The notes under the pieces were generated by a model. It was not told where the DNA came from. It ran no database searches and worked only from the letters and a program-made list of their open reading frames with translations. This document shows positions 25,142 to 34,701 of a stretch of 64,000 bases of DNA, piece after piece (the first letter of the stretch is position 1; every line of letters starts with the position of its first letter). The stretch is from Sphingobium cloacae (GTDB taxonomy: Bacteria; Pseudomonadota; Alphaproteobacteria; Sphingomonadales; Sphingomonadaceae): contig NZ_AP017658.1 of the NCBI RefSeq assembly GCF_002355855.1, positions 1-64,000 of the forward strand. Reading direction: 5' to 3'. The translations under genes and the position numbers were made by a program.

Positions 25142-26872
25142 ATGCCTGCCATGGACCCGCTGACGGCCTCCTGCAAAGACCCAGTTGCGCTGCTCGCGAC
25201 CATCGCGAAGCTGACCGCCGAGGCGGCCGAACGCGACCAGCAGATCGTTCGCATCAACGCCGAGAACGAGGCGCTCGCCCGCGCTGCGGCCCAAGCTGAG
25301 GCGCGCGAGATCATCGCGCTCGCCACCGCGAAAGCGGCCGAACACGCCGCCGTCATCGCCGAGGCGAAGGCCGCCGAGATGGAGGACGCGCTCGCGGCCG
25401 CCCGCGATGAGGTCAAGCGCCTCAACGACATTCTCGACCAGTTCAAGCGCCACCGTTTCGGCCAGAGCGCCGAGCGGCTCGATCCCGACCAGTACCAGCT
25501 CGTGCTCGAAGAGCTCGAAGCTGCCTTGTCGCGCGCCGAGGCCGGGCTCGAAGCGCTGATCGACCAGGCTGACGCGACCGGCGAGACAAAGCGCCGCCGC
25601 CGCAACAACCGTGGAGCGCTGCCCGCCCATCTCGAGCGTATCGAGCAGGTCGTCGACATCGAAGACAAGCAGTGTGCCTGCTGCGGCAACGATCTTCATG
25701 TCATCGGCGAGGACGTCACCGAGCGCCTCGACGTCGTGCCCACCATCTTCCGCGTGCTGGTCACCCGCCGTCCGCGCTATGGCTGCCGCGGCTGCGACGA
25801 GGGCGGCGTCACCCAGGCGCCGGCGCCAAGCTTCATCGTCGATCAGGGCCTGCCCACCGACGCGCTCGTCGCCCAGGTCATCGTCGCGCGCTACGCCGAT
25901 CACCTTCCGCTTTACCGGCAAGCCCAGATCTACGCCCGCCAGGGGATCGATCTCGACCGGGCAACGCTCGCCGACTGGGTCGGGCGCGTCGGATGGTGGC
26001 TGACTCCGCTCAGGCAGCATCTGCTCGCCGAGCTGCGAAGTTCGGTGAAGCTGTTCGCCGACGAGACGCGCATGCCCGTGCTGGCGCCCGGGACCGGCAA
26101 GACCAAGAGCGGCCAGCTGTGGGCCTATGCCCGCGACGATCGGCCATGGGGCGGACTCGCGCCGCCCGCCGTCGTCTACATGTACGCCGCCGGCCGCGGC
26201 GGCATGCATCCGATCGACCATCTCGGCGACTTCGCCGGGGTGCTCCAGGTGGACGGCTATGCCGGCTACAATGAGATCAAGCGCCGCAATGGCGTCACCC
26301 TCGCATTCTGCCTGCTTCACGCGCGGCGCAAGTTCTACGATTTCCGCGAAAAGGAGCCCGTTGCCGACGAGGTGCTCCGTCGCTTCTCGGCGATCTACAA
26401 GATCGAGGCGACGCTCAGGGACACCTCGCCCGAGGCGCGGTTCGAAGGGCGGCAGCTGATACTGAAGCCGCTGTTCGATAACCTGCGCGACTATCTCTCG
26501 AAGAACCTCGGCCGGTTCAGCGCCAAGGGCAAGATGGCCGAAGCGATCAACTATATGCTCAACCACTGGCAGCAGCTCACCTATTGCCTGCTCGACGGCC
26601 GCGTCGAGCTCGATACCAACACGGTCGAAAGAAGCATCCGCCCGATTGCCCTGTCGCGCCGCAACTCGTTGTTCGCCGGCAGCGATGCCGGGGCAGACAA
26701 TTGGGCGGTGCTCGCCAGCCTTCTCGAAACGTGCAAACTCTCGGACGTCGATCCGCTCGCCTGGCTCACCGCCACCCTCACCAAGCTTGCCAACGGTCAT
26801 AGCAACAAGGACCTCGATTCCCTCATGCCCTGGCACTTCCCCAAGATCGCCGGGCGCAACGCCCCCTCTTAA
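25142..26872 (+). CDS. tnpC: IS66 transposase TnpC
   Basis: 576-residue DDE transposase. N-terminal coiled coil (residues 20-140), then the zinc-finger-like CACCGNDLHVIGEDVTERLD and YGCRGC. The catalytic core includes VKLFADETRMPVLAPG, VLQVDGYAGYNEI and NTVERSIRPIALSRRNSLFA (DDE positions). The C-terminal IS66_C region follows (WAVLASLLETCKLSDVDPLA). Intact. Confidence 0.95.
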   Translation: MPAMDPLTASCKDPVALLATIAKLTAEAAERDQQIVRINAENEALARAAAQAEAREIIALATAKAAEHAAVIAEAKAAEMEDALAAARDEVKRLNDILDQFKRHRFGQSAERLDPDQYQLVLEELEAALSRAEAGLEALIDQADATGETKRRRRNNRGALPAHLERIEQVVDIEDKQCACCGNDLHVIGEDVTERLDVVPTIFRVLVTRRPRYGCRGCDEGGVTQAPAPSFIVDQGLPTDALVAQVIVARYADHLPLYRQAQIYARQGIDLDRATLADWVGRVGWWLTPLRQHLLAELRSSVKLFADETRMPVLAPGTGKTKSGQLWAYARDDRPWGGLAPPAVVYMYAAGRGGMHPIDHLGDFAGVLQVDGYAGYNEIKRRNGVTLAFCLLHARRKFYDFREKEPVADEVLRRFSAIYKIEATLRDTSPEARFEGRQLILKPLFDNLRDYLSKNLGRFSAKGKMAEAINYMLNHWQQLTYCLLDGRVELDTNTVERSIRPIALSRRNSLFAGSDAGADNWAVLASLLETCKLSDVDPLAWLTATLTKLANGHSNKDLDSLMPWHFPKIAGRNAPS

Positions 26873-26921
26873 GACGCTTGACCGGCACGTTTCCGCCACG
26901 TGGGTCTGGGATGACGGATAC

Positions 26922-27114
26922 AGTCTACCGCTTGCTCAAAGCACATGACCTAATCACCAGCCCTGCCTTCATCGTCGTCAAGGCCGCGGACACGTTCCAC
27001 ACCAAGACAACTGCGCCCAATCAGCTCTGGCAGACGGACTTCACCTATCTGAAGGTGATCGGCTGGGGCTGGATGTACCTGTCGACCGTGCTCGACGACT
27101 TTTCCCGCTACATC
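26922..27114 (+). pseudogene. IS3-type transposase, part 2 of 3 (start of integrase core)
   Basis: Frame resumes as VYRLLKAHDLITSPAFIVVK then APNQLWQTDFTYLKVIGWGW and YLSTVLDDFSRYI. It holds the first two catalytic Asp residues (QTDFT and LDDFSRY) of the rve/DDE core. It ends where IS66 copy 2 inserts, at GCTACATC (27107-27114). Confidence 0.88.
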
Positions 27115-27200
27115 GTATCCGTCATCCCAGACCCACGTGGCGTAGATGGCCATGAGCTTTGAGTGTCCCGCGTGCATATCGCGTAATTTGATTCGGCGGG

Positions 27201-27620
27201 GTGACTGTGGAGCAAGAGATCGACGGCAGTGGCGGCGTGGAGAACGGGCGCCGACGGCGCTGGACGCTGGAAGAGAAGCGCGCGGTGGTGGAGCTGTCGC
27301 TCGATCCGGCGTGCAGCATGGCGGAGGTGGCCGCGTGTTTCGATGTCCTTCCGGCCCAGATATATGCCTGGCGCCGCGAGTTGCGCGAGATGGCGGAGGA
27401 CGCGGCGCGCGAGGACAGGGCGATGTTCCTGCCGGCGGTCATCGAGCCGACATCGGTGCCGGCGGTGCTGCTCGAACCGGAGGCCGCGAACGCGCGGCTG
27501 CTGCCGGACGCGGTGGTGCAGGTCGCAATGGAAGTGCGCGGCGTGCCAGTGATGGTCGCCCACGGCGCAAGTTCGACGCTGGTCGCCTCGGTAATCGCAG
27601 CGCTGCTGAGGGCGCGATGA
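27201..27620 (+). CDS. tnpA: IS66 accessory protein TnpA (copy 2)
   Basis: Identical 139-residue protein to that at 24297-24716, GTG start, with an ATGA overlap to tnpB. Confidence 0.88.
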   Translation: MTVEQEIDGSGGVENGRRRRWTLEEKRAVVELSLDPACSMAEVAACFDVLPAQIYAWRRELREMAEDAAREDRAMFLPAVIEPTSVPAVLLEPEAANARLLPDAVVQVAMEVRGVPVMVAHGASSTLVASVIAALLRAR

Positions 27621-27988
27621 TCGGGCCGGGCAGCGACGCCAAGGTGCTGATCTACACCAAGCCGATCGATTTCCGCTGCGGCATCGACACGCTGGTGGCC
27701 AAGGTCCAGCACGAGTTGAGCCAGGATCCGTGGCGCGGAGTCGCCTATATTTTTCGTTCCAAGAGGAAGGACAGGCTGAAGATTCTGTGGTTCGACGGCA
27801 CCGGCATCTGGCTGATGACCAAGCGCGCCGAGGCCGCCGAAGGATTCGCCTGGCCGCCGGCGGTCGATGGCAGTTTTTCGATCACGGCGGCGCAGATGGC
27901 AGCACTCACCTCGGGCATGGACTGGCGTCGGCACCGCGCGCCAAGGCGCGTAAATCCGCCTAAAATCGAGGGTTTCGCTGATGCGTGA
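27617..27988 (+). CDS. tnpB: IS66 accessory protein TnpB (copy 2)
   Basis: Identical 123-residue protein to that at 24713-25084. Confidence 0.92.
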   Translation: MIGPGSDAKVLIYTKPIDFRCGIDTLVAKVQHELSQDPWRGVAYIFRSKRKDRLKILWFDGTGIWLMTKRAEAAEGFAWPPAVDGSFSITAAQMAALTSGMDWRRHRAPRRVNPPKIEGFADA

Positions 27989-28045
27989 GATAGTCGCGAC
28001 AGGCCGAGTCAACTGCGCTGGACGCGTCGTTACGCATGTGATTCG

Positions 28046-29776
28046 ATGCCTGCCATGGACCCGCTGACGGCCTCCTGCAAAGACCCAGTTGCGCTGCTCG
28101 CGACCATCGCGAAGCTGACCGCCGAGGCGGCCGAACGCGACCAGCAGATCGTTCGCATCAACGCCGAGAACGAGGCGCTCGCCCGCGCTGCGGCCCAAGC
28201 TGAGGCGCGCGAGATCATCGCGCTCGCCACCGCGAAAGCGGCCGAACACGCCGCCGTCATCGCCGAGGCGAAGGCCGCCGAGATGGAGGACGCGCTCGCG
28301 GCCGCCCGCGATGAGGTCAAGCGCCTCAACGACATTCTCGACCAGTTCAAGCGCCACCGTTTCGGCCAGAGCGCCGAGCGGCTCGATCCCGACCAGTACC
28401 AGCTCGTGCTCGAAGAGCTCGAAGCTGCCTTGTCGCGCGCCGAGGCCGGGCTCGAAGCGCTGATCGACCAGGCTGACGCGACCGGCGAGACAAAGCGCCG
28501 CCGCCGCAACAACCGTGGAGCGCTGCCCGCCCATCTCGAGCGTATCGAGCAGGTCGTCGACATCGAAGACAAGCAGTGTGCCTGCTGCGGCAACGATCTT
28601 CATGTCATCGGCGAGGACGTCACCGAGCGCCTCGACGTCGTGCCCACCATCTTCCGCGTGCTGGTCACCCGCCGTCCGCGCTATGGCTGCCGCGGCTGCG
28701 ACGAGGGCGGCGTCACCCAGGCGCCGGCGCCAAGCTTCATCGTCGATCAGGGCCTGCCCACCGACGCGCTCGTCGCCCAGGTCATCGTCGCGCGCTACGC
28801 CGATCACCTTCCGCTTTACCGGCAAGCCCAGATCTACGCCCGCCAGGGGATCGATCTCGACCGGGCAACGCTCGCCGACTGGGTCGGGCGCGTCGGATGG
28901 TGGCTGACTCCGCTCAGGCAGCATCTGCTCGCCGAGCTGCGAAGTTCGGTGAAGCTGTTCGCCGACGAGACGCGCATGCCCGTGCTGGCGCCCGGGACCG
29001 GCAAGACCAAGAGCGGCCAGCTGTGGGCCTATGCCCGCGACGATCGGCCATGGGGCGGACTCGCGCCGCCCGCCGTCGTCTACATGTACGCCGCCGGCCG
29101 CGGCGGCATGCATCCGATCGACCATCTCGGCGACTTCGCCGGGGTGCTCCAGGTGGACGGCTATGCCGGCTACAATGAGATCAAGCGCCGCAATGGCGTC
29201 ACCCTCGCATTCTGCCTGCTTCACGCGCGGCGCAAGTTCTACGATTTCCGCGAAAAGGAGCCCGTTGCCGACGAGGTGCTCCGTCGCTTCTCGGCGATCT
29301 ACAAGATCGAGGCGACGCTCAGGGACACCTCGCCCGAGGCGCGGTTCGAAGGGCGGCAGCTGATACTGAAGCCGCTGTTCGATAACCTGCGCGACTATCT
29401 CTCGAAGAACCTCGGCCGGTTCAGCGCCAAGGGCAAGATGGCCGAAGCGATCAACTATATGCTCAACCACTGGCAGCAGCTCACCTATTGCCTGCTCGAC
29501 GGCCGCGTCGAGCTCGATACCAACACGGTCGAAAGAAGCATCCGCCCGATTGCCCTGTCGCGCCGCAACTCGTTGTTCGCCGGCAGCGATGCCGGGGCAG
29601 ACAATTGGGCGGTGCTCGCCAGCCTTCTCGAAACGTGCAAACTCTCGGACGTCGATCCGCTCGCCTGGCTCACCGCCACCCTCACCAAGCTTGCCAACGG
29701 TCATAGCAACAAGGACCTCGATTCCCTCATGCCCTGGCACTTCCCCAAGATCGCCGGGCGCAACGCCCCCTCTTAA
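28046..29776 (+). CDS. tnpC: IS66 transposase TnpC (copy 2)
   Basis: Identical 576-residue protein to that at 25142-26872, all catalytic motifs intact. Confidence 0.95.
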   Translation: MPAMDPLTASCKDPVALLATIAKLTAEAAERDQQIVRINAENEALARAAAQAEAREIIALATAKAAEHAAVIAEAKAAEMEDALAAARDEVKRLNDILDQFKRHRFGQSAERLDPDQYQLVLEELEAALSRAEAGLEALIDQADATGETKRRRRNNRGALPAHLERIEQVVDIEDKQCACCGNDLHVIGEDVTERLDVVPTIFRVLVTRRPRYGCRGCDEGGVTQAPAPSFIVDQGLPTDALVAQVIVARYADHLPLYRQAQIYARQGIDLDRATLADWVGRVGWWLTPLRQHLLAELRSSVKLFADETRMPVLAPGTGKTKSGQLWAYARDDRPWGGLAPPAVVYMYAAGRGGMHPIDHLGDFAGVLQVDGYAGYNEIKRRNGVTLAFCLLHARRKFYDFREKEPVADEVLRRFSAIYKIEATLRDTSPEARFEGRQLILKPLFDNLRDYLSKNLGRFSAKGKMAEAINYMLNHWQQLTYCLLDGRVELDTNTVERSIRPIALSRRNSLFAGSDAGADNWAVLASLLETCKLSDVDPLAWLTATLTKLANGHSNKDLDSLMPWHFPKIAGRNAPS

Positions 29777-29825
29777 GACGCTTGACCGGCACGTTTCCGC
29801 CACGTGGGTCTGGGATGACGGATAC

Positions 29826-30039
29826 GCTACATCATCGCCTGGAAGCTCTGCACCACCATGACGGCTGGCGATGTCACCGAGACGCTCGAGGCAGCGCTCA
29901 AAGCCTCGGGCTGCGATCAGGCGCGCGTCCAGCACCGGCCGCGGCTGCTCTTTCGACAATGGCCCGAGCTACATCGCCAGCGATCTCGCCGACTGGCTCG
30001 AGGATAGGAAGATCAAGCATATTCGAGGAGCTCCATGCC
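29826..30039 (+). pseudogene. IS3-type transposase, part 3 of 3, cut by a Tn3-type end
   Basis: Continues RYIIAWKLCTTMTAGDVTET, then ALKASGCDQARVQHRPRLLF (one base-level disturbance around 29940) and DNGPSYIASDLADWLEDRKI ending KHIRGA. The last catalytic Glu region and C-terminus are missing because the 38-bp Tn3-type repeat starts at 30040. Confidence 0.82.
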
Positions 30040-30077
30040 GGCCCTTATGCATTAATCGGACACAGATTCACGGTAGG
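30040..30077 (+). repeat. 38-bp Tn3-family terminal inverted repeat (third occurrence)
   Basis: Exact inverse copy of 6638-6675: begins GGCCCTTATGCATTAATCGG and ends ATTCACGGTAGG. Preceded by ATGCC. It marks the end of a Tn3-type element inserted into the IS3-type gene; the rest of that element is lost beyond 30335. Confidence 0.8.
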
Positions 30078-30099
30078 CGTCAGCGTCAGTGGAAGGGGA

Positions 30100-30335
30100 C
30101 TATTTCCGCAGGTCTTCGATGCCGAGTTCGCGCCACATCCAGGTGAAATCGTAGGTTGCCATCGGGTCGTTCGGTTCGGGGTGAGCGCTGCTACGGTTTT
30201 CGAGATGCTTGAGCCACCCAGCTACTCGATAACGGCCTGCGGCCGTTCGAACGGCCGCACGTGGGCTGATGTCCCCAAGCATTCCAACGGGTTCATCGAG
30301 CGTCGCGCGGTACTGGCGGTCGAGCATGGCATGAA
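30100..30335 (-). pseudogene. C-terminal fragment of the Tn3-linked MbcA-like passenger gene (second fragment)
   Basis: About 78 codons identical to the tail of the fragment at 6100-6615 (HAMLDRQYRATLDEPVGMLG, GWLKHLEN, ATYDFTWMWRELGIEDLRK). The 5' side is cut by another Tn3 element whose left repeat begins at 30336. The 296-bp block 30040-30335 is an inverted duplicate of about 6380-6675. Confidence 0.82.
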
Positions 30336-30457
30336 GGCCCAGTCGGCCCGAAGCTGCGATTTTGGTCATCTTGGAGAACACGTCGGGAACGGGCTGGTTG
30401 TTGTTGACGATCGCCCATGCGAGGAACGACGTTCCGCTCCGATAAGGGAGCGGCGTT

Positions 30458-33367
30458 ATGAGCCTTGGCGTTTCGAGTGGGGATCTGATCGGCTCCTGGA
30501 GCCTGAGTTTTTCGGACATCGCGTTCGTGACCGGCAAAGCGGAGACGGCACGACTGGGATTGGCGGTTCAGCTTAGATTTTTCGCCGGGCATGGCTTCTT
30601 TGTGCCGGATCATGCGTCGATACCCTCCGACGGTGTCTTGTATCTGGCGGAGCAACTTGGTCTCGATGCCAAATCCGTGAACCACTATGATTTTTCCGGG
30701 CGCACCGCCCGCCGGCATTGCGCGGAGATTTTGCGGCATCTCGGGTTCCGCCGTATGACGCAGACGGATCGCAGGGCGTTGTCGAGGTGGATTTCCGACG
30801 ATCTTTGTGCGGGCGGGCAGCCGATCAATGCCATGCTCGAGCATGTTTTCCTGTGGTGCCGCGACCGCCGTATCTATGGGCCGTCGCGCAAGGAGCTGGA
30901 ACGCCTCGTCCGTTCGCAACGACACCTCTATCTGGAGGCCCTGTTGGCCCGAGTCCGCGATCGGCTTGCGCCGGATGCGGTCGCCTTGCTGGAAGCCTCG
31001 CTCGCCGATCCCGATGGCCCGACCGGCTTCAACACGATGAAGGGGGATGCAGGTCAGGCGACGCTCGAAAACATTCTTGGCGTGACCGCCAAACTCGCCT
31101 TTATCCAACGGCTTGCTCTTCCCCGAGATTTCCTATCGGTCACGGGCAAGGCATGGGTCGATCAGATCGTTCGCCGGGTTGCCGGCGAGAAAGCCTCGGA
31201 GATGCGCCGGCATGTACCGGCGCGCCAGCTCGGGCTCTATGCCGTTTATCTGATGGCGCGGGAAGCTCAGCTTACGGATGCGATGGTCGACCTGCTGATC
31301 GAGACGGTCCATAAGATCGGATCGCGCTCGAAACGCAAGGTGGTGGGCGATATCGCGAAAGACATCGAGCGGGTCTATGGCAAGGAGCGACTCCTGGTCG
31401 AGATTGCCAGCGCTTCGATCGACGATCCATCCGGGCGCATCTGCGATGTCATTTTCCCAATCGCCGGCAAGGACAAACTGGCGGCGATCATCAAGGAAAG
31501 CCAGGCAAAGGGCGCCTTGGATCGGCGGATCTACAAGGTGATGCGGAGGTCATGGGCCAATCATTATCGCCGTATGCTGCCAAGCCTGCTTTCGGCACTG
31601 GAGTTCCGGTCGAACAACGCCGTGTGGCGTCCGGTGCTGGCGGCCCTGGACTGGATCAGAAGCAAAGTGGATGATGGATGCCGCTACGTGCCGCCGCACG
31701 CAGTGCCGGTCGACGAGGTCATTCCGGCGAGATGGCGCAGTTCCGTCATTGATGAAGAGGGGCGCGTAAACCGGATCAGTTATGAGCTTTGTGTCCTCGC
31801 GCAACTGCGCGATCGCATCCGTTCTAAGGAAATCTGGGTTGTCGGGGCGGACCGATACCGCAATCCCGATGACGATCTTCCCAAGGACTTCGATGCGCGG
31901 CGAGAAGCATATTACACAGGATTGAACCTGACGGCGGATGCGCGTGCATTTTCAAGCGCCATCCGGGAAGAGCTTGCTCAGGAACTGTTGCTCCTCAATG
32001 CCAATATTCCCCGGAACGACAAGGTTCGGCTGCTGTGGCGCGGCGAGAACCGTATATCTCTCACCCCGTTCAAACCCTTGCCCGAACCCAGGGGTCTCGC
32101 CTCGATCAAGACCGAGATCGGCCAACGCTGGCCGATGACCGGGCTGCTCGACGTACTGAAGGAGGCTGCCCTTGATACGGGACTTCTCGAAGCGTTCGAA
32201 ACATCGGCCTCGCGTGTTGCACTGCCGAAAACCGCGCTGGATCAACGTCTCCTGCTATGCCTCTACGGCCTGGGAACGAATGCCGGGCTCAAGCGGATCG
32301 CCGGCGCCACCCCCGATGTCAGCTATGAAGAGCTGCTGCATGTCCATCGCCGCTTCGTTCATGCCGCGGCGCTCAAGGAGGCGTGTGCCAGGGTTGCGAA
32401 TGCGACCCTGGCAATCCGCAATGCTGCAGTCTGGGGGGACGCCGGCACGGCCTGTGCGTCAGATTCCACAAAGTTCGGAGCCTGGGATCGCAACCTGATG
32501 ACGGAATGGCATGCGCGTTATGGTGGACGGGGCGTCATGATCTACTGGCATGTCGAACGACGCGCGACATGCGTCTATTCCCAGCTCAAGCGCTGCTCTT
32601 CCTCCGAGGTCGCCTCCATGATCGAGGGCGTGCTGCGCCATTGCACCGACATGGAAATCCAGCGACAATATGTTGATAGTCATGGCCAAAGCGCGGTTGG
32701 CTTTGCATTTTGCCGGCTTCTCGGATTTGAGCTTGCACCCCGCCTGAAAGCGATCGCTCGCCAGAAGCTGGCTCTTCCCGATGTCGGCATGCGAACGCGG
32801 CTTCCCCACTTGCAGCCGATCCTCTCCAGTCCGATCAACTGGGATGAGATCGAGCAGCAATATGACGAGATGGTCAAATATGCAGCCGCGATGCAGACAA
32901 AAACCGCCGACCCGGAGGCGATCCTGCGCCGGTTTAGCCGCTCCGAGGTGATGCACCCGACCTACAAGGCGTTGAGTGAGCTGGGCCGCGCGGTCAAGAC
33001 GATCTTCCTGTGCCGGTATCTGCGCGAGGAGTCCTTCCGCCGCGAAATTCATGAAGGCCTGAATGTCGTTGAAAACTGGAACAGTGCCAATGGGTTCGTT
33101 TTCTTCGGCAAGGGCGGCGAGATCGCCACTAACCGCATCGATGAGCAGCAGCTCTCGGTCCTGGCGCTACATTTGCTGCAAGCGTCGCTTGTCTATGTGA
33201 ACACCCGAATGCTTCAGAGCGTGCTGGTGGAACCGAAATGGACGGGCCGGATGACGCCGGATGATTATCGCGGCCTCACACCGCTGATTTACAGCCACGT
33301 CAATCCTTATGGCCGCTTCGACCTCGATCTGAATAGCCGGATCGATTTTGGGCGGCTTGCTGCCTGA
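30458..33367 (+). CDS. tnpA: Tn3-family transposase, divergent type
   Basis: 969 residues. It aligns only loosely with the other TnpA proteins here. N-terminal DUF4158-like region ([20 protein letters not shown]), middle [20 protein letters not shown] with [20 protein letters not shown], and DDE region [17 protein letters not shown], with [20 protein letters not shown] in place of the usual YTDTGG..DHVF block. The C-terminus has [17 protein letters not shown] and [13 protein letters not shown] 30458 was chosen because it follows AAGGGAG. Same orientation as the downstream resolvase, unlike most elements here. Confidence 0.9.
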   Translation: MSLGVSSGDLIGSWSLSFSDIAFVTGKAETARLGLAVQLRFFAGHGFFVPDHASIPSDGVLYLAEQLGLDAKSVNHYDFSGRTARRHCAEILRHLGFRRMTQTDRRALSRWISDDLCAGGQPINAMLEHVFLWCRDRRIYGPSRKELERLVRSQRHLYLEALLARVRDRLAPDAVALLEASLADPDGPTGFNTMKGDAGQATLENILGVTAKLAFIQRLALPRDFLSVTGKAWVDQIVRRVAGEKASEMRRHVPARQLGLYAVYLMAREAQLTDAMVDLLIETVHKIGSRSKRKVVGDIAKDIERVYGKERLLVEIASASIDDPSGRICDVIFPIAGKDKLAAIIKESQAKGALDRRIYKVMRRSWANHYRRMLPSLLSALEFRSNNAVWRPVLAALDWIRSKVDDGCRYVPPHAVPVDEVIPARWRSSVIDEEGRVNRISYELCVLAQLRDRIRSKEIWVVGADRYRNPDDDLPKDFDARREAYYTGLNLTADARAFSSAIREELAQELLLLNANIPRNDKVRLLWRGENRISLTPFKPLPEPRGLASIKTEIGQRWPMTGLLDVLKEAALDTGLLEAFETSASRVALPKTALDQRLLLCLYGLGTNAGLKRIAGATPDVSYEELLHVHRRFVHAAALKEACARVANATLAIRNAAVWGDAGTACASDSTKFGAWDRNLMTEWHARYGGRGVMIYWHVERRATCVYSQLKRCSSSEVASMIEGVLRHCTDMEIQRQYVDSHGQSAVGFAFCRLLGFELAPRLKAIARQKLALPDVGMRTRLPHLQPILSSPINWDEIEQQYDEMVKYAAAMQTKTADPEAILRRFSRSEVMHPTYKALSELGRAVKTIFLCRYLREESFRREIHEGLNVVENWNSANGFVFFGKGGEIATNRIDEQQLSVLALHLLQASLVYVNTRMLQSVLVEPKWTGRMTPDDYRGLTPLIYSHVNPYGRFDLDLNSRIDFGRLAA

Positions 33368-33509
33368 CCGGGGCCTTTCCGCTCGCACCATTTGGGTGCA
33401 CCCGAACGTGACGATCGGAAGTGACATATACGACATGTCACAAAAGGGTGGTTCCGTCACCAATGTTACTGTACGAGGGCAAAGCCACCCTAATGTGACG
33501 GATTTGCCC
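33368..33509. promoter_or_regulatory. Probable res site between tnpA and resolvase gene
   Basis: 142-bp gap with inverted repeat GTGACAT (33421-33427) and ATGTCAC (33435-33441) plus further GTCAC/GTGAC motifs. Position fits a resolvase-binding res site and the resolvase promoter. Confidence 0.5.
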
Positions 33510-34376
33510 ATGACCCGCGTCGGCTACGCCCGCGTCAGCACCATCGACCAGGATCTCGACATCCAGGTTGCCCGGTTGAAGGCAGCGGGCTGTGAAATCC
33601 TCCGCTCCGAAACAGGCTCGGGCGCATCGCGCACTGGACGCACGGAGCTTGAGACGATCATGCAGTTCCTGCGCGCCGATGACGAACTCGTCGTCCTGCG
33701 TCTCGATCGGCTCGGTCGCTCCACACGCGATGTTCTCAATCTGGTTCATGAACTCGACCAGAAGGGAGCCTCATTGCGGGTGCTTGAGCCGGAGGTGACG
33801 ACGGCCGGAAGCATGGGGCGGATGGTGATCACCATTCTGGGCATGGTCGCGGACATGGAACTGACGTTCATCAAGGACCGGCAGCGCGCCGGGATCGAGG
33901 CGGCGCGCGCCGAAGGCGTCTACAAAGGCCGGAAGAAAAACATCGATGACGATGAAATCCGACGCCGGATCACCGCCGGCGCGAGCAAGGCCAGCGTCGC
34001 GCGCGACCTCAAGATCTCAAGAATGACCGTCTATCGGGCGCTTGACGTCATTCCTTCAAGGATCGGGCTGCCGGAAAAGCCGCCTTCTGTCACCATCGCC
34101 CTGCATCTGACCATCGAGAACTTCAACAAGCATGGTCGTGGCAGAAAGCCCGCTCGCGAGCGCATTGAGGCGATGCTGGAGCGGGATTACCAGATGCAAA
34201 AGACCGGGAACTGCGATTACACGCTGACCGTCGCCTATGATCAGGGTGCCGATGGCGTCAGCCTCGATGATGAGATCGCATCTCTCCAGACAGAGATGTT
34301 CAACATCGCAGAGAGCTACAGGTGCTCGATCGAGACCGATGTTTACGAGATTGGAGGACAAGAGCGAGCCTGGTAG
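33510..34376 (+). CDS. tnpR: Serine recombinase/resolvase with extended C-terminus
   Basis: 288 residues: catalytic Ser in VGYARVSTIDQDLDIQ, then ELVVLRLDRLGRSTRDVLNL and MVADMELTFIKDRQRAGIEA, and an HTH ASKASVARDLKISRMTVYRA at about 165-185. About 95 extra residues follow (KPPSVTIALHLTIENFNKHG onward), unlike the standard 185-200 residue TnpR. They contain repeated short beta-like stretches and end in SIETDVYEIGGQERAW; function unknown. ATG 33510 starts the family-typical MTRVGYARVS; upstream in-frame codons cover the res gap. Confidence 0.85.
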   Translation: MTRVGYARVSTIDQDLDIQVARLKAAGCEILRSETGSGASRTGRTELETIMQFLRADDELVVLRLDRLGRSTRDVLNLVHELDQKGASLRVLEPEVTTAGSMGRMVITILGMVADMELTFIKDRQRAGIEAARAEGVYKGRKKNIDDDEIRRRITAGASKASVARDLKISRMTVYRALDVIPSRIGLPEKPPSVTIALHLTIENFNKHGRGRKPARERIEAMLERDYQMQKTGNCDYTLTVAYDQGADGVSLDDEIASLQTEMFNIAESYRCSIETDVYEIGGQERAW

Positions 34377-34439
34377 ATCGCCATGTTCAATCTTTGTTCT
34401 TCAACATGGCCAAAATCGCAGCTTCGGGCCGACTGGGCC

Positions 34440-34632
34440 AGATTCGGCGATCGGCGAGGGTGAGGGGGGACAGCTCGACAATATCGACCAGCTCGCCGGG
34501 TTTGACGATTTCCCCGTAATTGGCGGGATCGAACGGGTTTCCACGCCCCTTTTGCGCGAGGGTGAGGGCGGTATCGTCGCCCAGGGCAACCTTTGCCTTT
34601 CCGTTGTTTACAGGTGAGCTTGCACGATTCAT
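34440..34632 (-). pseudogene. rep: Truncated plasmid replication initiator (Rep_3-like N-terminus)
   Basis: Start ATG at 34630-34632. About 64 codons are native: LTLAQKGRGNPFDPANYGEI, then VDIVELSPLTLADRRIW, which resembles the first winged-helix segment of Rep_3/RepA initiators. The frame then enters the Tn3 right repeat (PSRPEAAILA) and stops at 34387. Iterons lie directly upstream (34702-34938), the expected layout of an iteron replicon. The origin therefore has no visible initiator. Confidence 0.65.
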
Positions 34633-34675
34633 GCCCTCACTTTAGCAGCAGCGGTGAGCTAGGCAATTCCTAAAG

Positions 34676-34697
34676 CTCCCCGATCGGGATCGGGGAG
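34676..34697. promoter_or_regulatory. 10-bp-arm inverted repeat in front of the truncated rep gene
   Basis: CTCCCCGATC (34676-34685) and GATCGGGGAG (34688-34697) around GG, 44 bp upstream of the rep start and next to the first iteron. Initiators often repress their own gene by binding an inverted iteron-like site here; this one is not iteron-like, so the binder is unknown. Confidence 0.45.
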
Positions 34698-34701
34698 GGG
34701 A

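Larger units (their letters stand above)
24211..26921 (+). mobile_element. IS66-family element, copy 1, 2711 bp
   Basis: Ends are inverted repeats GTATCCGTCATCCCAGACCC (continuing ACGTGGCG) at 24211 and its complement ending at 26921. Flanked by an exact 8-bp target duplication AGTCTACC (24203-24210 and 26922-26929), the IS66-typical length. Carries tnpA, tnpB and tnpC. Identical in length and proteins to copy 2. Confidence 0.95.
27115..29825 (+). mobile_element. IS66-family element, copy 2, 2711 bp
   Basis: Same ends and same length as copy 1. Flanked by its own exact 8-bp target duplication GCTACATC (27107-27114 and 29826-29833). Same orientation as copy 1, 193 bp apart, so a 2.9-kb direct repeat is present. 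Confidence 0.95.
30336..34439 (+). mobile_element. Divergent Tn3-family transposon, 4.1 kb
   Basis: Terminal repeats: left 30336 GGCCCAGTCGGCCCGAAGCT continuing GCGATTTTGGTCAT; right end 34439, inverse of the same with C for T at one position (about 33 of 37 match). It contains tnpA and a long resolvase in the same orientation. Flanks ATGAA and AGATT are not a duplication. The left flank is a passenger-gene fragment and the right flank a rep gene fragment, so the element sits at a replicon junction. Confidence 0.85.

Noticed and set aside
24218..29959. Very long minus-strand open frames (893 and 945 codons) covering the IS66 elements
   Set aside because: They are antisense to tnpA-tnpB-tnpC, duplicated exactly with the IS66 copies, and their residues are those expected from high-GC third-position bias; no domain is visible.
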